From Gemmatimonadota bacterium (GTDB lineage: Bacteria > Gemmatimonadota > Gemmatimonadetes > Gemmatimonadales > Gemmatimonadaceae), in assembly GCA_028287305.1 (NCBI GenBank), contig JAQBPX010000021.1, positions 1 through 64,000 of the forward strand: a stretch of DNA of 64,000 bases. Reading direction: 5' to 3'. The notes beneath the pieces were generated by a model. The model worked only from the letters and a program-made list of their open reading frames with translations, did not search any database and had not been told where the DNA came from. Below are positions 1 to 8,612 of this stretch, one piece after another; the stretch's first letter is position 1; each line of letters begins with the position of its first letter. The translations under genes and the position numbers were made by a program.

Positions 1-1412
1 TACGGATGCGCGAACTTCTCGCGATACCCGTTGATCTTGGCGTCCGTCAACGTCTGCGGGTCGTCGCTCTCGGCGATCTCTTTTCGGAAGAGGATCTCCA
101 CGGCGCCCTTCGGTCCCATCACCGCAATCTCCGCCGTCGGATACGCATAATTCATATCCGCGCGGATGTGCTTCGAGTTCATCACGCAATACGCACCGCC
201 GTATGCCTTGCGCGTGATCACCGTGATCTTCGGCACCGTCGCCTCGGCCAGCGCGTAGAGCAGCTTCGCGCCATGAATGATGATGCCGCCGTACTCCTGG
301 TCGGTGCCGGGCAGAAATCCCGGGACGTCTTCCAGCACGAGCAGCGGAACGTTGAAGGCATCGCAGAACCGGACGAAGCGCGCGCCTTTGCGCGATGCAT
401 TGATGTCGAGCACCCCCGCCAGAAACGCGGGCTGATTCGCGACCACGCCGACCGGATTGCCGTTGAGGCGGATGAAGCCGACTACGAGGTTGCGCGCGAA
501 ATGCTGGTGCACTTCGAGGAAGTGATCTTCGTCAGCGATCGTGCGGATCAGATCGCGGATCTCGTACGGCTGATTCGGCGAATCGGGGATGAACGTGTCG
601 AGCTGTTCGTCGACGCGGTTCACGTCGTCGGTCGTCGCCATGTGCGGCGGCTCTTCCATGTTGTTCGACGGCAGGTACGACAGCAGCTCGCGAATCGTGG
701 CGATGCAGTCTTCATCCGAATCGGCTGCGAAGTGCGCGACGCCGGAGATCTGGTTGTGCGTGTCGGCGCCGCCGAGTTTTTCCTTCGTCACCTCTTCGTG
801 CGTCACCGTGCGGATGACGTCCGGCCCGGTCACGAACATGTAGCTGGTCTTCTTCACCATCAGGATGAAGTCGGTGATGGCGGGCGAGTAAACCGCGCCG
901 CCGGCGCACGGCCCCATGATCGCGGAAATCTGCGGGACGACGCCTGACGCCAGCGTGTTGCGGAGAAAAATGTCCGCGTAGCCGCCGAGGGAGACGACGC
1001 CTTCCTGGATGCGCGCGCCGCCGGAGTCGTTGAGGCCAATGACGGGCGCCCCATTTCGCACGGCGAGATCCATGACCTTGCAGATCTTCTCGGCGAACGA
1101 CTCACTCAGCGATCCGCCGAACACGGTGAAGTCCTGCGAGAACACGTAGACCAGGCGGCCCTCGATGCGCCCGTAGCCGGTGACCACGCCATCCCCGTAG
1201 ACGAGCTGCTCTTCCAGCCCGAAGTCGTGCGAGCGATGCACCACGAAGCGATCGAGCTCCACGAAGCTGCCTTCGTCGAGCAGCAGGTCGAGCCGCTCGC
1301 GAGCCGACAGTTTTCCCTTGCCGTGCTGGGTCTTGAGTCGCTCGGCGCCTCCACCGAGCTCGGCCTCCGCGGCGCGGCGTTCGAGCAGTCCGAGTTTGTC
1401 TCGCATCGTCAT
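1..1412 (-). CDS. pccB: Acyl-CoA carboxylase carboxyltransferase (beta) subunit, propionyl-CoA carboxylase type, 3' end cut off
   Basis: Biotin-dependent carboxyltransferase subunit that moves CO2 from carboxybiotin to an acyl-CoA, probably propionyl-CoA. Translating the minus strand from ATG 1412 gives 470 uninterrupted residues before the window ends. The crotonase-like signatures GGARIQEG (about 131-138) and [11 protein letters not shown] (about 168-178) form the N-terminal acyl-CoA/biotin site. The C-terminal half contains a [19 protein letters not shown]-like stretch and [16 protein letters not shown], typical of PccB/MmdA. The family is about 510-520 residues, so only some 45 C-terminal residues are missing. 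A second in-frame ATG lies at 1406. The hexamer TAGGTT 9 bases upstream suggests a nearly leaderless mRNA. A methylmalonyl-CoA decarboxylase alpha subunit is the alternative; the family is certain, the substrate is not. Confidence 0.93.
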   Translation of the reverse strand, partial: MTMRDKLGLLERRAAEAELGGGAERLKTQHGKGKLSARERLDLLLDEGSFVELDRFVVHRSHDFGLEEQLVYGDGVVTGYGRIEGRLVYVFSQDFTVFGGSLSESFAEKICKVMDLAVRNGAPVIGLNDSGGARIQEGVVSLGGYADIFLRNTLASGVVPQISAIMGPCAGGAVYSPAITDFILMVKKTSYMFVTGPDVIRTVTHEEVTKEKLGGADTHNQISGVAHFAADSDEDCIATIRELLSYLPSNNMEEPPHMATTDDVNRVDEQLDTFIPDSPNQPYEIRDLIRTIADEDHFLEVHQHFARNLVVGFIRLNGNPVGVVANQPAFLAGVLDINASRKGARFVRFCDAFNVPLLVLEDVPGFLPGTDQEYGGIIIHGAKLLYALAEATVPKITVITRKAYGGAYCVMNSKHIRADMNYAYPTAEIAVMGPKGAVEILFRKEIAESDDPQTLTDAKINGYREKFAHP

Positions 1413-1421
1413 AGGGAACAG

Positions 1422-1427
1422 AACCTA
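1422..1427 (-). promoter_or_regulatory. Putative -10 box of pccB (TAGGTT)
   Basis: TAGGTT on the minus strand lies 9 bases from the pccB ATG. It fits the TANNNT-to-start pattern seen at several other operon heads in this window. No good -35 hexamer is visible 16-18 bases further upstream. Confidence 0.4.
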
Positions 1428-1558
1428 GTCGCTCCGCAGGGCCGGAACCAGCGCGCGCCTCGCTACGGAGCCCTGGTGGCGGGCGGGCGCCGATGCTTTA
1501 CGTGCCCACGCGACGACGCCAGATTCGAGGCAACCTGCATCTGCCGGGAGGCACACAC

Positions 1559-2230
1559 ATGACGCATGAGCTGAACCCCTCACCGAGTCGGCGCACGTTT
1601 GTCGGGTCTCTCACGACCGCTCTTGGTCTTGCGGCATTCGGCCTGAGCGCGAAAGCCAACGCCTTGCCGACGGAATCGCCGTCCTCGCCGTGGGATCTCT
1701 CCTGGATCGACGCGCTCCGCGGCAAGCATAAGCAGGTCTTTTCGGCGGGACTGCTCCAGGATGGCGTGGTCCTCGACATCGCGACGAACTGGCTCGACGC
1801 GCACGAGGAGGTATTTGGCCTCAAGCATCCGGACGTGAACGCCGTCATCGGCGTGGCGAACAAGAGCATCGCGATCAATTCATCCGACGCCATCTGGAAG
1901 AAATATGAGATGGGACGGCGCTATGCGCTGGTGGATCCCGAGACCGGCGCGCCGGCCGTGCGAAACCTCTTTCTGCACGGGCGAACGAACGGCTTGGGCA
2001 AGATCGCGGGCGTGGAGCCATTGCAAGCACGAGGCGTGGTGTTCTGGCAGTGCAACAACGCGTTGACCGGAGTCGCGCGCGCGTTCGCCCGAGAGACGTC
2101 GCAGTCGCCGGAATCCGTGCGCGATGAGATGATCGCCGGGCTGAATCCGGGTGTGCGCCTCGTCCCTGCCCACACGATGGTACTCGGCCTCGTCCAGGAG
2201 AAAGGCTTCACCTACGAGCAGGTCGGCTAG
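1559..2230 (+). CDS. Tat-exported DsrE/DsrF-like protein
   Basis: Predicted 223-residue exported protein of unproven function. The start at ATG 1559 is chosen because GGGAGG sits at 1546-1551, about 7 bases before it; an in-frame upstream start at 1493 has no such site. Residues 11-16 (RRTFVG) followed by a hydrophobic stretch and AKANA (about 31-35) form a twin-arginine signal peptide. The mature part ends with a segment like GVRLVPAHTMVLGLVQEKGF, and an earlier VVFWQCNNAL resembles the Cys-containing strand of DsrE-fold sulfur-relay proteins. I infer a DsrE-like fold from these two segments only. It stands alone between convergent and divergent minus-strand genes. Confidence 0.6.
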   Translation: MTHELNPSPSRRTFVGSLTTALGLAAFGLSAKANALPTESPSSPWDLSWIDALRGKHKQVFSAGLLQDGVVLDIATNWLDAHEEVFGLKHPDVNAVIGVANKSIAINSSDAIWKKYEMGRRYALVDPETGAPAVRNLFLHGRTNGLGKIAGVEPLQARGVVFWQCNNALTGVARAFARETSQSPESVRDEMIAGLNPGVRLVPAHTMVLGLVQEKGFTYEQVG

Positions 2231-2250
2231 CGGAGCCTTCCGAAGGCACG

Positions 2251-2289
2251 CACAAAGCCCCCGAGCGCATGACGCTCGGGGGCTTTGTG
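2251..2289. terminator. Bidirectional terminator between the DsrE-like gene and rpsA
   Basis: A perfect 17-bp inverted repeat (2251-2267 with 2273-2289) encloses a 5-base loop (CATGA). Each arm ends in an AAAG/CTTT edge, so transcripts from both sides end in a GC-rich hairpin followed by T-rich sequence. It sits exactly between the converging stop codons at 2230 and 2307. Confidence 0.9.
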
Positions 2290-2306
2290 TTTGATTCGAA
2301 CAGCGA

Positions 2307-4106
2307 CTACTCGTCGATATCCAGCGGAATGTCCATCGGAATGTCGATCGCGTCGCCATCCTCGGTGTGGATCTTCGACGGCGTTTCCGGACGCGGCGGC
2401 TGCTCCTCGGGGATGTTGACCACGCTGAGCACGATGCGGCGATGGATCGGATCGACCTCGAGCACTCGCGTATCCAGCAGCATCGTCTCGTACACCACGT
2501 CCGCCGGGCTGTTGACCGGCTGGCCGTCGAGCGTGAGCTGCGAGATGGGCACGAAGCCCTCGATATCGTTGCCGATGTCCACCACGACGCCCTTGTCCAT
2601 GAGACGAACGACCGTCGAGCGCATCTCCGTACCAACCGGATAGTTCTCGCCGATGCGAAGCCACGGATCTTCCTCGGCCTGCTTCAGGCCGAGCGAGATG
2701 CGCTTGTTCTCGCTGTCGATGTTGAGGATCACGACGTCGACCGCATCGCCCTTCTTCACGACTTCCGACGGATGCTGGACGCGCTTCGTCCAGCTCATGT
2801 CGGAGATGTGAATGAGGCCGTCGATGCCCGGCTCGATCTCGACGAACGCACCGAAGCTCGTGAGGTTGCGAACCTTGCCGTTGATGCGCGTGCCCACCGG
2901 GTACTTCAGCGGCAGCACGACCCACGGATCCTGCTCCGTCTGCTTCATGCCGAGCGAGATCTTCTCCTCGTTCGGATCGACCTTGAGCACCACCGCCTCG
3001 ATCGTCTCGCCGATGCTGACGAGCTTCGACGGGTGGCGGACGTTGCGCGTCCAGCTCATCTCGGAGATGTGCACCAGGCCTTCGATGCCCGGCTCGAGCT
3101 CGATGAAGGCGCCGTAGTTCGTGATGCTCACCACCTTGCCCTGCACGCGGGTGCCGACCGGGTACTTGTCGGCGACGTCCTTCCACGGATAGCTCTGGAG
3201 CTGCTTGAGGCCGAGGGAGATGCGCTCGCGCGTCCAGTCGATATCCAGGACCTTGACCTCGAGCTCCGCGCCGATCTGCACGAGCTCGGACGGATGCGAG
3301 ATGCGGCCCCACGACATGTCGGTGATGTGGAGCAGGCCGTCGACGCCGCCGAGGTCGATGAAGGCACCGAAGTCGGTGATGTTCTTCACGACGCCCTTCC
3401 GCACCTGGTCCTTCTCCAGCTCCTTCATGAGCTTCTCGCGCTTGCCGGCGCGCTCGTTCTCGAGGATGACTCGACGCGAGACGACGATGTTCCGGCGGCG
3501 CTTGTTCAGCTTGATGATCTTGAACTCGAACTTCTGGCCGAGCAGCTCGTCGATGTTCGGCACGCGACGGAGCGCGATCTGCGACCCCGGGAGGAATGCG
3601 TCGACGCCCATCAGGTCGACGACGACGCCGCCCTTGATCTTCTTGACGAGGGTGCCCTCGACCGGCTGGTCGTTCTCGTACGCGAGGCGGATCTTCTCCC
3701 ACACGCGCATGAAGTCGGCCTTCTTCTTCGACAGCACCACGGACCCTTCCTGGTCCTCGAGGTGCTCGAGAAGGACTTCGACCGTGTCACCGGGCTTGAG
3801 GTCCGGCATGTCCTTGAACTCTTCGAGCGGGACAGTGCCTTCGGACTTGAAGCCGATGTCGAGGACAACGGTGTTGTCGCGGATCGACTGGACCGTCGCC
3901 TTGACGATCTCGCCTTCGTCGATCGACGCGAGGGTGCCGTTGTAGAGTTCCAGCATCCGGTCGTAATCTTCGGACGTGTACTCGTCTTCGTCGTAGAGCT
4001 CCGGACGGCGGTTGGCCAGGGGACGGAGCTGGGCGCGCTGCTGGTCGCGCTTCTCACGCTTGCTCAGGGCAGCGGCGGAGAGGGTTTCGAGTTCAAGCTC
4101 AGACAT
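2307..4106 (-). CDS. rpsA: 30S ribosomal protein S1
   Basis: Ribosomal protein S1 (599 residues) helps the 30S subunit bind and unfold mRNA. Six consecutive S1/OB-fold repeats are visible. The later ones carry near-identical signatures such as GLVHISEMSW, GLIHISDMSW and KRISLGLKQ, each preceded by YPVGTRVQGKV-like linkers. The last repeat is followed by an acidic tail. The start is placed at the internal ATG giving MSELELETLS, because the N-terminal extension in the longer reading frame has no S1 character. It is the last gene of the dapE-to-rpsA polycistron, 98 bases after cmk, the same cmk-rpsA order found in many bacteria. Confidence 0.97.
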   Translation of the reverse strand: MSELELETLSAAALSKREKRDQQRAQLRPLANRRPELYDEDEYTSEDYDRMLELYNGTLASIDEGEIVKATVQSIRDNTVVLDIGFKSEGTVPLEEFKDMPDLKPGDTVEVLLEHLEDQEGSVVLSKKKADFMRVWEKIRLAYENDQPVEGTLVKKIKGGVVVDLMGVDAFLPGSQIALRRVPNIDELLGQKFEFKIIKLNKRRRNIVVSRRVILENERAGKREKLMKELEKDQVRKGVVKNITDFGAFIDLGGVDGLLHITDMSWGRISHPSELVQIGAELEVKVLDIDWTRERISLGLKQLQSYPWKDVADKYPVGTRVQGKVVSITNYGAFIELEPGIEGLVHISEMSWTRNVRHPSKLVSIGETIEAVVLKVDPNEEKISLGMKQTEQDPWVVLPLKYPVGTRINGKVRNLTSFGAFVEIEPGIDGLIHISDMSWTKRVQHPSEVVKKGDAVDVVILNIDSENKRISLGLKQAEEDPWLRIGENYPVGTEMRSTVVRLMDKGVVVDIGNDIEGFVPISQLTLDGQPVNSPADVVYETMLLDTRVLEVDPIHRRIVLSVVNIPEEQPPRPETPSKIHTEDGDAIDIPMDIPLDIDE

Positions 4107-4204
4107 GCGGAGGACGATCTCCAGATCGCGGGTTTTTAGGCTCGCCGCGGCGAGGTTTGGGGTGACGGAAACGCCCCCCAACGGAGATGCCGGGAGGGTA
4201 GCCT

Positions 4205-4951
4205 TTAAAAGTAGCGCTTCCAGCCGCCACCGTCAACTTCGGAACTCCCGTCCGTATTGCGACTTACGGCCCGCGCCAGCGACTCGATCCGGTCCACCTG
4301 CTCCGCCTGCGTCAGGTACGTCGAGTCGATCAGCACCGCATCAGCTGCCTGCACGGTCTGCTGGGAGTCCTTCGCGTCTCGCTGGACCAGCCGTTCCGTC
4401 TCCTCGGCCACCTCGCCGTCCGAGGGCAGTCGCTCCAGCCGCTGGACCAGCCGCCGCTTGGCCCGCTCCCAGGGGTCGGCCACCAGGAAGATCTTGAGCG
4501 CGGCATCCGGAAAGACCGCCGTCCCGATGTCCCGGCCGTCCACCACCACGGCGTGCTCCCGGGCGGCTTCCCGCACGCGGGCGTTCACCCACTCGCGCAC
4601 CGGCTGCATCCGCGCCACCCGCGACACCTGGGAGGTGACCGCGGTGCTGCGCAGTTCCTCGTCGCAGTCCTGGCCATCGAGCAGGGCTGCAAAGGTCCGA
4701 TCGGTCGGCACCAGCTGAATCGACGACGCGGCCGCCAGAACGCCCTCCGGGGTCCAGCGGTCGGCATCGGGCTCCACCCTGAGCGCCGCCGCGGTGGCCG
4801 CGCGGTAGAGCGCCCCGGAATCCACATGGCGAATGCCGAGCCGCTGCGCCACCCACTGCGAGGTGCTCGACTTGCCCGAGGCCGCCGGGCCGTCGATGGC
4901 AATCACGAATTGCGAAGGACCGGTCTCGGGCATCTGGTCAGGCGGTGACAC
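4205..4951 (-). CDS. cmk: (d)CMP kinase
   Basis: Cytidylate kinase (248 residues) phosphorylates CMP and dCMP using ATP. The P-loop GPAASGKSS is at about 21-29, followed by RHVDSGALYRA, the conserved Cmk DSG(A/S)-Y-R motif that contacts the nucleotide. VVVDGRDIGTAVFPDAALKIFL follows later in two conserved segments, and RDAKDSQQ lies near the C-terminus. The start is GTG 4951: GGGAGGAG lies about 7 bases before it, inside the end of aroA, giving a 14-base overlap. An ATG at 4933 has no ribosome-binding site. It lies between aroA and rpsA. Confidence 0.97.
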   Translation of the reverse strand: MSPPDQMPETGPSQFVIAIDGPAASGKSSTSQWVAQRLGIRHVDSGALYRAATAAALRVEPDADRWTPEGVLAAASSIQLVPTDRTFAALLDGQDCDEELRSTAVTSQVSRVARMQPVREWVNARVREAAREHAVVVDGRDIGTAVFPDAALKIFLVADPWERAKRRLVQRLERLPSDGEVAEETERLVQRDAKDSQQTVQAADAVLIDSTYLTQAEQVDRIESLARAVSRNTDGSSEVDGGGWKRYF

Positions 4952-6206
4952 GGCGCAGCTCCTCCCAGAATCCCGGGAACGACACGGCCACGCAGTCGGG
5001 GTCGTCGATTTCGATCTCGTTGCCCTGCAGGGCGCCGAGCACGCCGAACGCCATCGCGATGCGATGGTCGCCGTGCGTGATCACGCGGCCCTTCAACGGG
5101 GCATCGCTGCCGCGCACGATCAGTCCGTCCGGCTGTTCCTCGGCGTCGGCACCGACAGCGCGCAGGTTCTGCACCATCGCCGCAATGCGATCGCTCTCCT
5201 TCACGCGCAACTCCGCCGCCCCGCCGATCACGGTCTCGCCCTCGGCGCGCGCGGCGAGAATTGCGACGAGTGGCAGCTCGTCGATCATGGCCGGCACCTG
5301 CGCCGCGTCGATGCGGGTGGCCCGCAGCGACGCGGGCGTCACGCGCACGTCACCGATCGGTTCGCCGCCCTCGACACGCGAGTTCTCGATGTGCACGTGT
5401 CCGCCCATCGCGCGCAGCGTCTCGAGGAATCCGGTGCGCGTGGGGTTCATGCAGGCATCACGAACCACGAGCTCGCCTGACTGCGCCAGTGCCGCCAGCG
5501 CCGCGAAGAACGCCGCCGAGCTCGGATCGCCGGGCACGTTCACGTCGATCGACGCGAGCGACTCGACCGGGTCGAGTGACACGGACCGTCCCGCGACGCG
5601 CACGTCCACGCCGCGCGCCTGCAGCATGCGCTCGGTGTGATCGCGGCTGGGCTCGGGCTCGTGCACCGTGGCGCTCACGCGCGCGACGAGCGCGGCGAGC
5701 AACAGCGCACTCTTCACCTGCGCGCTGGCGACCTCGCTGGTGAACTCGATGTCGTGAAGCTGCCCGCCATGCACGGTCATCGGCAGCCGCTCGCCCTCGC
5801 TCGACTCCACGCGCGCGCCCATGGCGCGCAAGGGCACGGTGACGCGGCCCATCGGTCGCCGGCTGAGGCTCTGGTCCCCCGTGAAGCGGACGCTGACGGG
5901 CAGGCCCGCCACGACACCCGCCATGAGGCGCGCCGTGGTGCCGCTGTTGCCGCAGTCCACGTCGCCCTCCGGTGCGCGCAGCCCGCGCATGCCGCGACCG
6001 GCCACGTTCATGTCGCCGGCGAGCGCCGGCACGTTCACGCCGAGCGCGCGCAGCACGCCGGCGGTGGATTCCACGTCATGCGAGCGCAGGATGCCGCGAA
6101 TGCGCGTGCGCGTCGCCCCGAGCGCGCCGAGGATCAGCGCGCGGTGCGAGATGGACTTGTCGCCGGGGACCGCGACCTCGCCCGCCACGTGCGTCAGCGG
6201 AGCCAC
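4938..6206 (-). CDS. aroA: 3-phosphoshikimate 1-carboxyvinyltransferase (EPSP synthase)
   Basis: EPSP synthase joins shikimate-3-phosphate and phosphoenolpyruvate in the shikimate pathway. Visible motifs are VPGDKSISHRA near the N-terminus, DCGNSGTTARL, the FTGDQSLSRRPM segment, and C-terminal VKESDRI and THGDHRIAM, all family hallmarks. There is no ATG near the N-terminus. I use GTG 6206 (422 residues), which overlaps the end of dapD by 13 bases. A CTG at 6197, overlapping the dapD stop as CTGA and about 10 bases after GAGG, and a GTG at 6188 are alternatives. Position in the dap operon suggests co-regulation of two amino-acid branches. Confidence 0.96.
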   Translation of the reverse strand: MAPLTHVAGEVAVPGDKSISHRALILGALGATRTRIRGILRSHDVESTAGVLRALGVNVPALAGDMNVAGRGMRGLRAPEGDVDCGNSGTTARLMAGVVAGLPVSVRFTGDQSLSRRPMGRVTVPLRAMGARVESSEGERLPMTVHGGQLHDIEFTSEVASAQVKSALLLAALVARVSATVHEPEPSRDHTERMLQARGVDVRVAGRSVSLDPVESLASIDVNVPGDPSSAAFFAALAALAQSGELVVRDACMNPTRTGFLETLRAMGGHVHIENSRVEGGEPIGDVRVTPASLRATRIDAAQVPAMIDELPLVAILAARAEGETVIGGAAELRVKESDRIAAMVQNLRAVGADAEEQPDGLIVRGSDAPLKGRVITHGDHRIAMAFGVLGALQGNEIEIDDPDCVAVSFPGFWEELRRVTA

Positions 6207-7042
6207 GCCTCGAGCGCCGTCGCAAGGTCGGTCTGCGCATCGCGATACTTCACGATCACCGGCGTCTGCAGCGACAGGCCCTGCGCCGCGCCCCATCCGT
6301 CCTTCACGAGGCGCGCGCCAGGCACGACCACCGCATCGGCCGGGATCTCAAGCGGAGCCGAAGCGCTGCCCTTGTACACCTGCTCCTTCACGAGATCGAA
6401 CACGGGCGTGCCGCGCGTGAGCACCACGCCCGCGGCGAGCACTGCGCGCGCGCGCACGATGGTCCCCTCGTACACGCCGCAGTTGCCGCCCACGAGCACG
6501 TCGTCCTCGATGACCACCGGCGCGGCATTCACTGGTTCAAGCACTCCCCCAATCTGCGCCGCAGCGGAGACATGGCAGCGCTCGCCCACCTGCGCGCACG
6601 AGCCCACGAGCGCGTGCGAGTCGATCATGGTGCCCTTGCCGATCCAGGCGCCGACGTTGACGTACATGGGCGGCATGCACACCACGCCCGGCGCGAGGTA
6701 CGCCCCGCGGCGCACGGTGGACCCACCGGGCACGATGCGGATCTCGTCGGTGGGCGAGAAGGTGCGGGGCGGATAGGTGCTCTTGTCCACGAAGGAGAAC
6801 GGCTTGCTGTGCTCCGTGCTCATCGCCACCAGGCGCCCCGCGCGGAACCCCGCAAGGATGCCGCGCTTCACCCACTCCACCGCGCGCCAGGTGCCCTCGG
6901 CATCCCGCTCGGCCGCCCGCAGCTCGCCGCGCTCGAGTGCGGTGAGCAACAGGTCCACCGTCATCGCCGCGTCGCCGGGCAGTGCCTCGCCCACCGGGGT
7001 GGACGCGAGATGCTCGACGCGCTCGCGCAGGTCCGTCGCCAT
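6194..7042 (-). CDS. dapD: 2,3,4,5-tetrahydropyridine-2,6-dicarboxylate N-succinyltransferase
   Basis: DapD (282 residues) succinylates tetrahydrodipicolinate in the succinylase branch of lysine/diaminopimelate synthesis. The C-terminal half shows hexapeptide repeats of a left-handed beta helix (for example VNVGAWIGKGTMIDSHALVG and IEDDVLVGGNCGVYEG), and VRRGAYLAPGVVCMPP precedes them as in known DapD. The ATG shares one base with the dapA stop (TGATG). With dapE in the same operon this fixes the pathway variant as the succinylase route. Confidence 0.96.
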   Translation of the reverse strand: MATDLRERVEHLASTPVGEALPGDAAMTVDLLLTALERGELRAAERDAEGTWRAVEWVKRGILAGFRAGRLVAMSTEHSKPFSFVDKSTYPPRTFSPTDEIRIVPGGSTVRRGAYLAPGVVCMPPMYVNVGAWIGKGTMIDSHALVGSCAQVGERCHVSAAAQIGGVLEPVNAAPVVIEDDVLVGGNCGVYEGTIVRARAVLAAGVVLTRGTPVFDLVKEQVYKGSASAPLEIPADAVVVPGARLVKDGWGAAQGLSLQTPVIVKYRDAQTDLATALEAWLR

Positions 7043-7926
7043 CAGAGCGCGCCCGCGGCGGAGAGTGCTTCACGCACGGCCTGCTCGTTCGACTCGAGCA
7101 GCGGCACGAGGGGAAGGCGAAGCCGGTTCTGCATCTTGCCGAGCATGTGCATCGCCGCCTTCACGGGGAGCGGGTTGGATTCCACGAACGCGGCGCGCAT
7201 CCAGGCGAGCAGCTCGAAGTGCAGCTCGCGCGCACGGTCCCACTTCCCTTCGCGCGCCGCGTCGCAGAGTGCGGCCATCTTCTTCGGCGTCGCGTTGGAG
7301 ATCACCGAGATCACGCCATCGCCACCGAGCGCCAGCATGGCGAGCGTGATCTCGTCGTCGCCGGAAAGCACGGAGAAGGACTTCGGCGCGTCGCGAATGA
7401 TGTCGGTGATCTGCGCCAATGAGCCAGACGCCTCCTTCACCGCCGCGATGCCATCCACCTTCGCCAGCTCGAGCGTGGTCTTCGCCTCGATGTTGCTCCC
7501 GGTGCGGCCGGGCACGTTGTAGACGACGATCGGCAATCCCGCCTGCTCCGCAATCGCCTTGAAGTGCGCCACGATGCCGCGCTGCGGCGGCTTGTTGTAC
7601 ATGGGCGAGACGTGCAGCAGGTGCGTGGCGCCGAGCTCCTTCATCTCGCGGGAGAGGTCGATGGCCTTCTGCGTGTCGTTGGAGCCGGCGCCGGCACACA
7701 CCGGCACGCGACCCTTCACCTGCTCCACGGTGATCTCCACCACGCGGCGATGCTCGGCGAGCGTCATGGTGGCAGCCTCGCCGGTGGAGCCGCAGGGGAC
7801 CAGGAAGTGAATGCCCTCCTCCACCTGCCAGTCCACGAACGCGCGCAGCGCCCCCTCGTCCACCGTGCCGTCCTTCTGGAAGGGGGTGACGATCGCCGTG
7901 CCGCAGCCGGTGAGCTTCGTGGTCAT
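7042..7926 (-). CDS. dapA: 4-hydroxy-tetrahydrodipicolinate synthase
   Basis: DapA (294 residues) condenses pyruvate with aspartate semialdehyde. The TIM-barrel sequence has VPCGSTGEA (Thr about 48), VSPMYNKPPQ (Tyr about 110), VVYNVPGRTG (Tyr about 136) and VKEASG with the Schiff-base Lys at about 164. The ATG overlaps the dapB stop by four bases (ATGA). The reading frame stays open upstream into dapB, but that extension is only an overlapping frame and not a fusion protein. Lysine feedback residues were not assessed. Confidence 0.97.
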   Translation of the reverse strand: MTTKLTGCGTAIVTPFQKDGTVDEGALRAFVDWQVEEGIHFLVPCGSTGEAATMTLAEHRRVVEITVEQVKGRVPVCAGAGSNDTQKAIDLSREMKELGATHLLHVSPMYNKPPQRGIVAHFKAIAEQAGLPIVVYNVPGRTGSNIEAKTTLELAKVDGIAAVKEASGSLAQITDIIRDAPKSFSVLSGDDEITLAMLALGGDGVISVISNATPKKMAALCDAAREGKWDRARELHFELLAWMRAAFVESNPLPVKAAMHMLGKMQNRLRLPLVPLLESNEQAVREALSAAGAL

Positions 7927-8612
7927 GTCTCGGTTCCCGGAAGCGCGATCACGTCGCGCATGGTGAAGATGCCCTTCCTGCCAACCAGCCAGCGCGCGGC
8001 AACCAGCGCGCCCTCGGCGAACACCTTGCGGTCGCGCGCATCGTGCGTGATGCGAACGGTCTCGAAGGGCGCGTCGAAGACGAGCTCGTGAATGCCCGGC
8101 ACGCTGCCCACGCGCACGCTGCTGATCGGCACGCTGTGCCCGATGCCGCGCGCCACCGCGCGCTCGAGCGTGATGGCGGTGCCGGAGGGCGCGTCCTTCT
8201 TGGCCGTGTGGTGCGTCTCGACGATGTGCGCGTCGAAGCCGGGCGCATTGGCGAACAGGCGCCCCGCCTGCTCCACCAACTGCTCGAGCAGGTTGACGCC
8301 CACGGAGAAGTTCGACGCAACCAGCAGCGCGCCTCCTTGCTCTTTCACATACTGCTCGACCGCCGGCCGCGCGTCGTACCACCCGGTGGTGCCGCAGACC
8401 ACGGCGCATCCTGCCCCCACGAGCGCCTTGACGTTCTCCGCCGCGGCACTCGGAACCGTGAACTCCACCGCGACCTCGGCGCCATTCAGGATGTCGCGCG
8501 AGAAGTCCCAGCCGGTGTCGACCTGCGCGACGACCTGGAAGCCCTTCGACACCGCGAGGGTGCGAATGGCCTCGCCCATCTTGCCCATTCCGACGATTGC
8601 AAGCCTGGTCAC
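7923..8612 (-). CDS. dapB: 4-hydroxy-tetrahydrodipicolinate reductase
   Basis: DapB (229 residues) reduces the DapA product with NAD(P)H. The Rossmann motif GMGKMG (8-13), VVCGTTGW and the substrate-binding HHTAKKDAPSGTA (134-146) are present. It is somewhat shorter than the roughly 250-270 residues common in the family. The missing length is mostly in the N-terminal domain between the Rossmann motif and the CGTTGW segment. It overlaps lysC and dapA by four bases each. Confidence 0.95.
   Translation of the reverse strand: MTRLAIVGMGKMGEAIRTLAVSKGFQVVAQVDTGWDFSRDILNGAEVAVEFTVPSAAAENVKALVGAGCAVVCGTTGWYDARPAVEQYVKEQGGALLVASNFSVGVNLLEQLVEQAGRLFANAPGFDAHIVETHHTAKKDAPSGTAITLERAVARGIGHSVPISSVRVGSVPGIHELVFDAPFETVRITHDARDRKVFAEGALVAARWLVGRKGIFTMRDVIALPGTET

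Noticed and set aside
2227-4139. Long open frames on both strands across rpsA and other genes
   Set aside because: They are overlapping frames caused by high GC content, with Arg/Ala/His-rich translations and no domain signatures; the real gene in each case is recognised in another frame.
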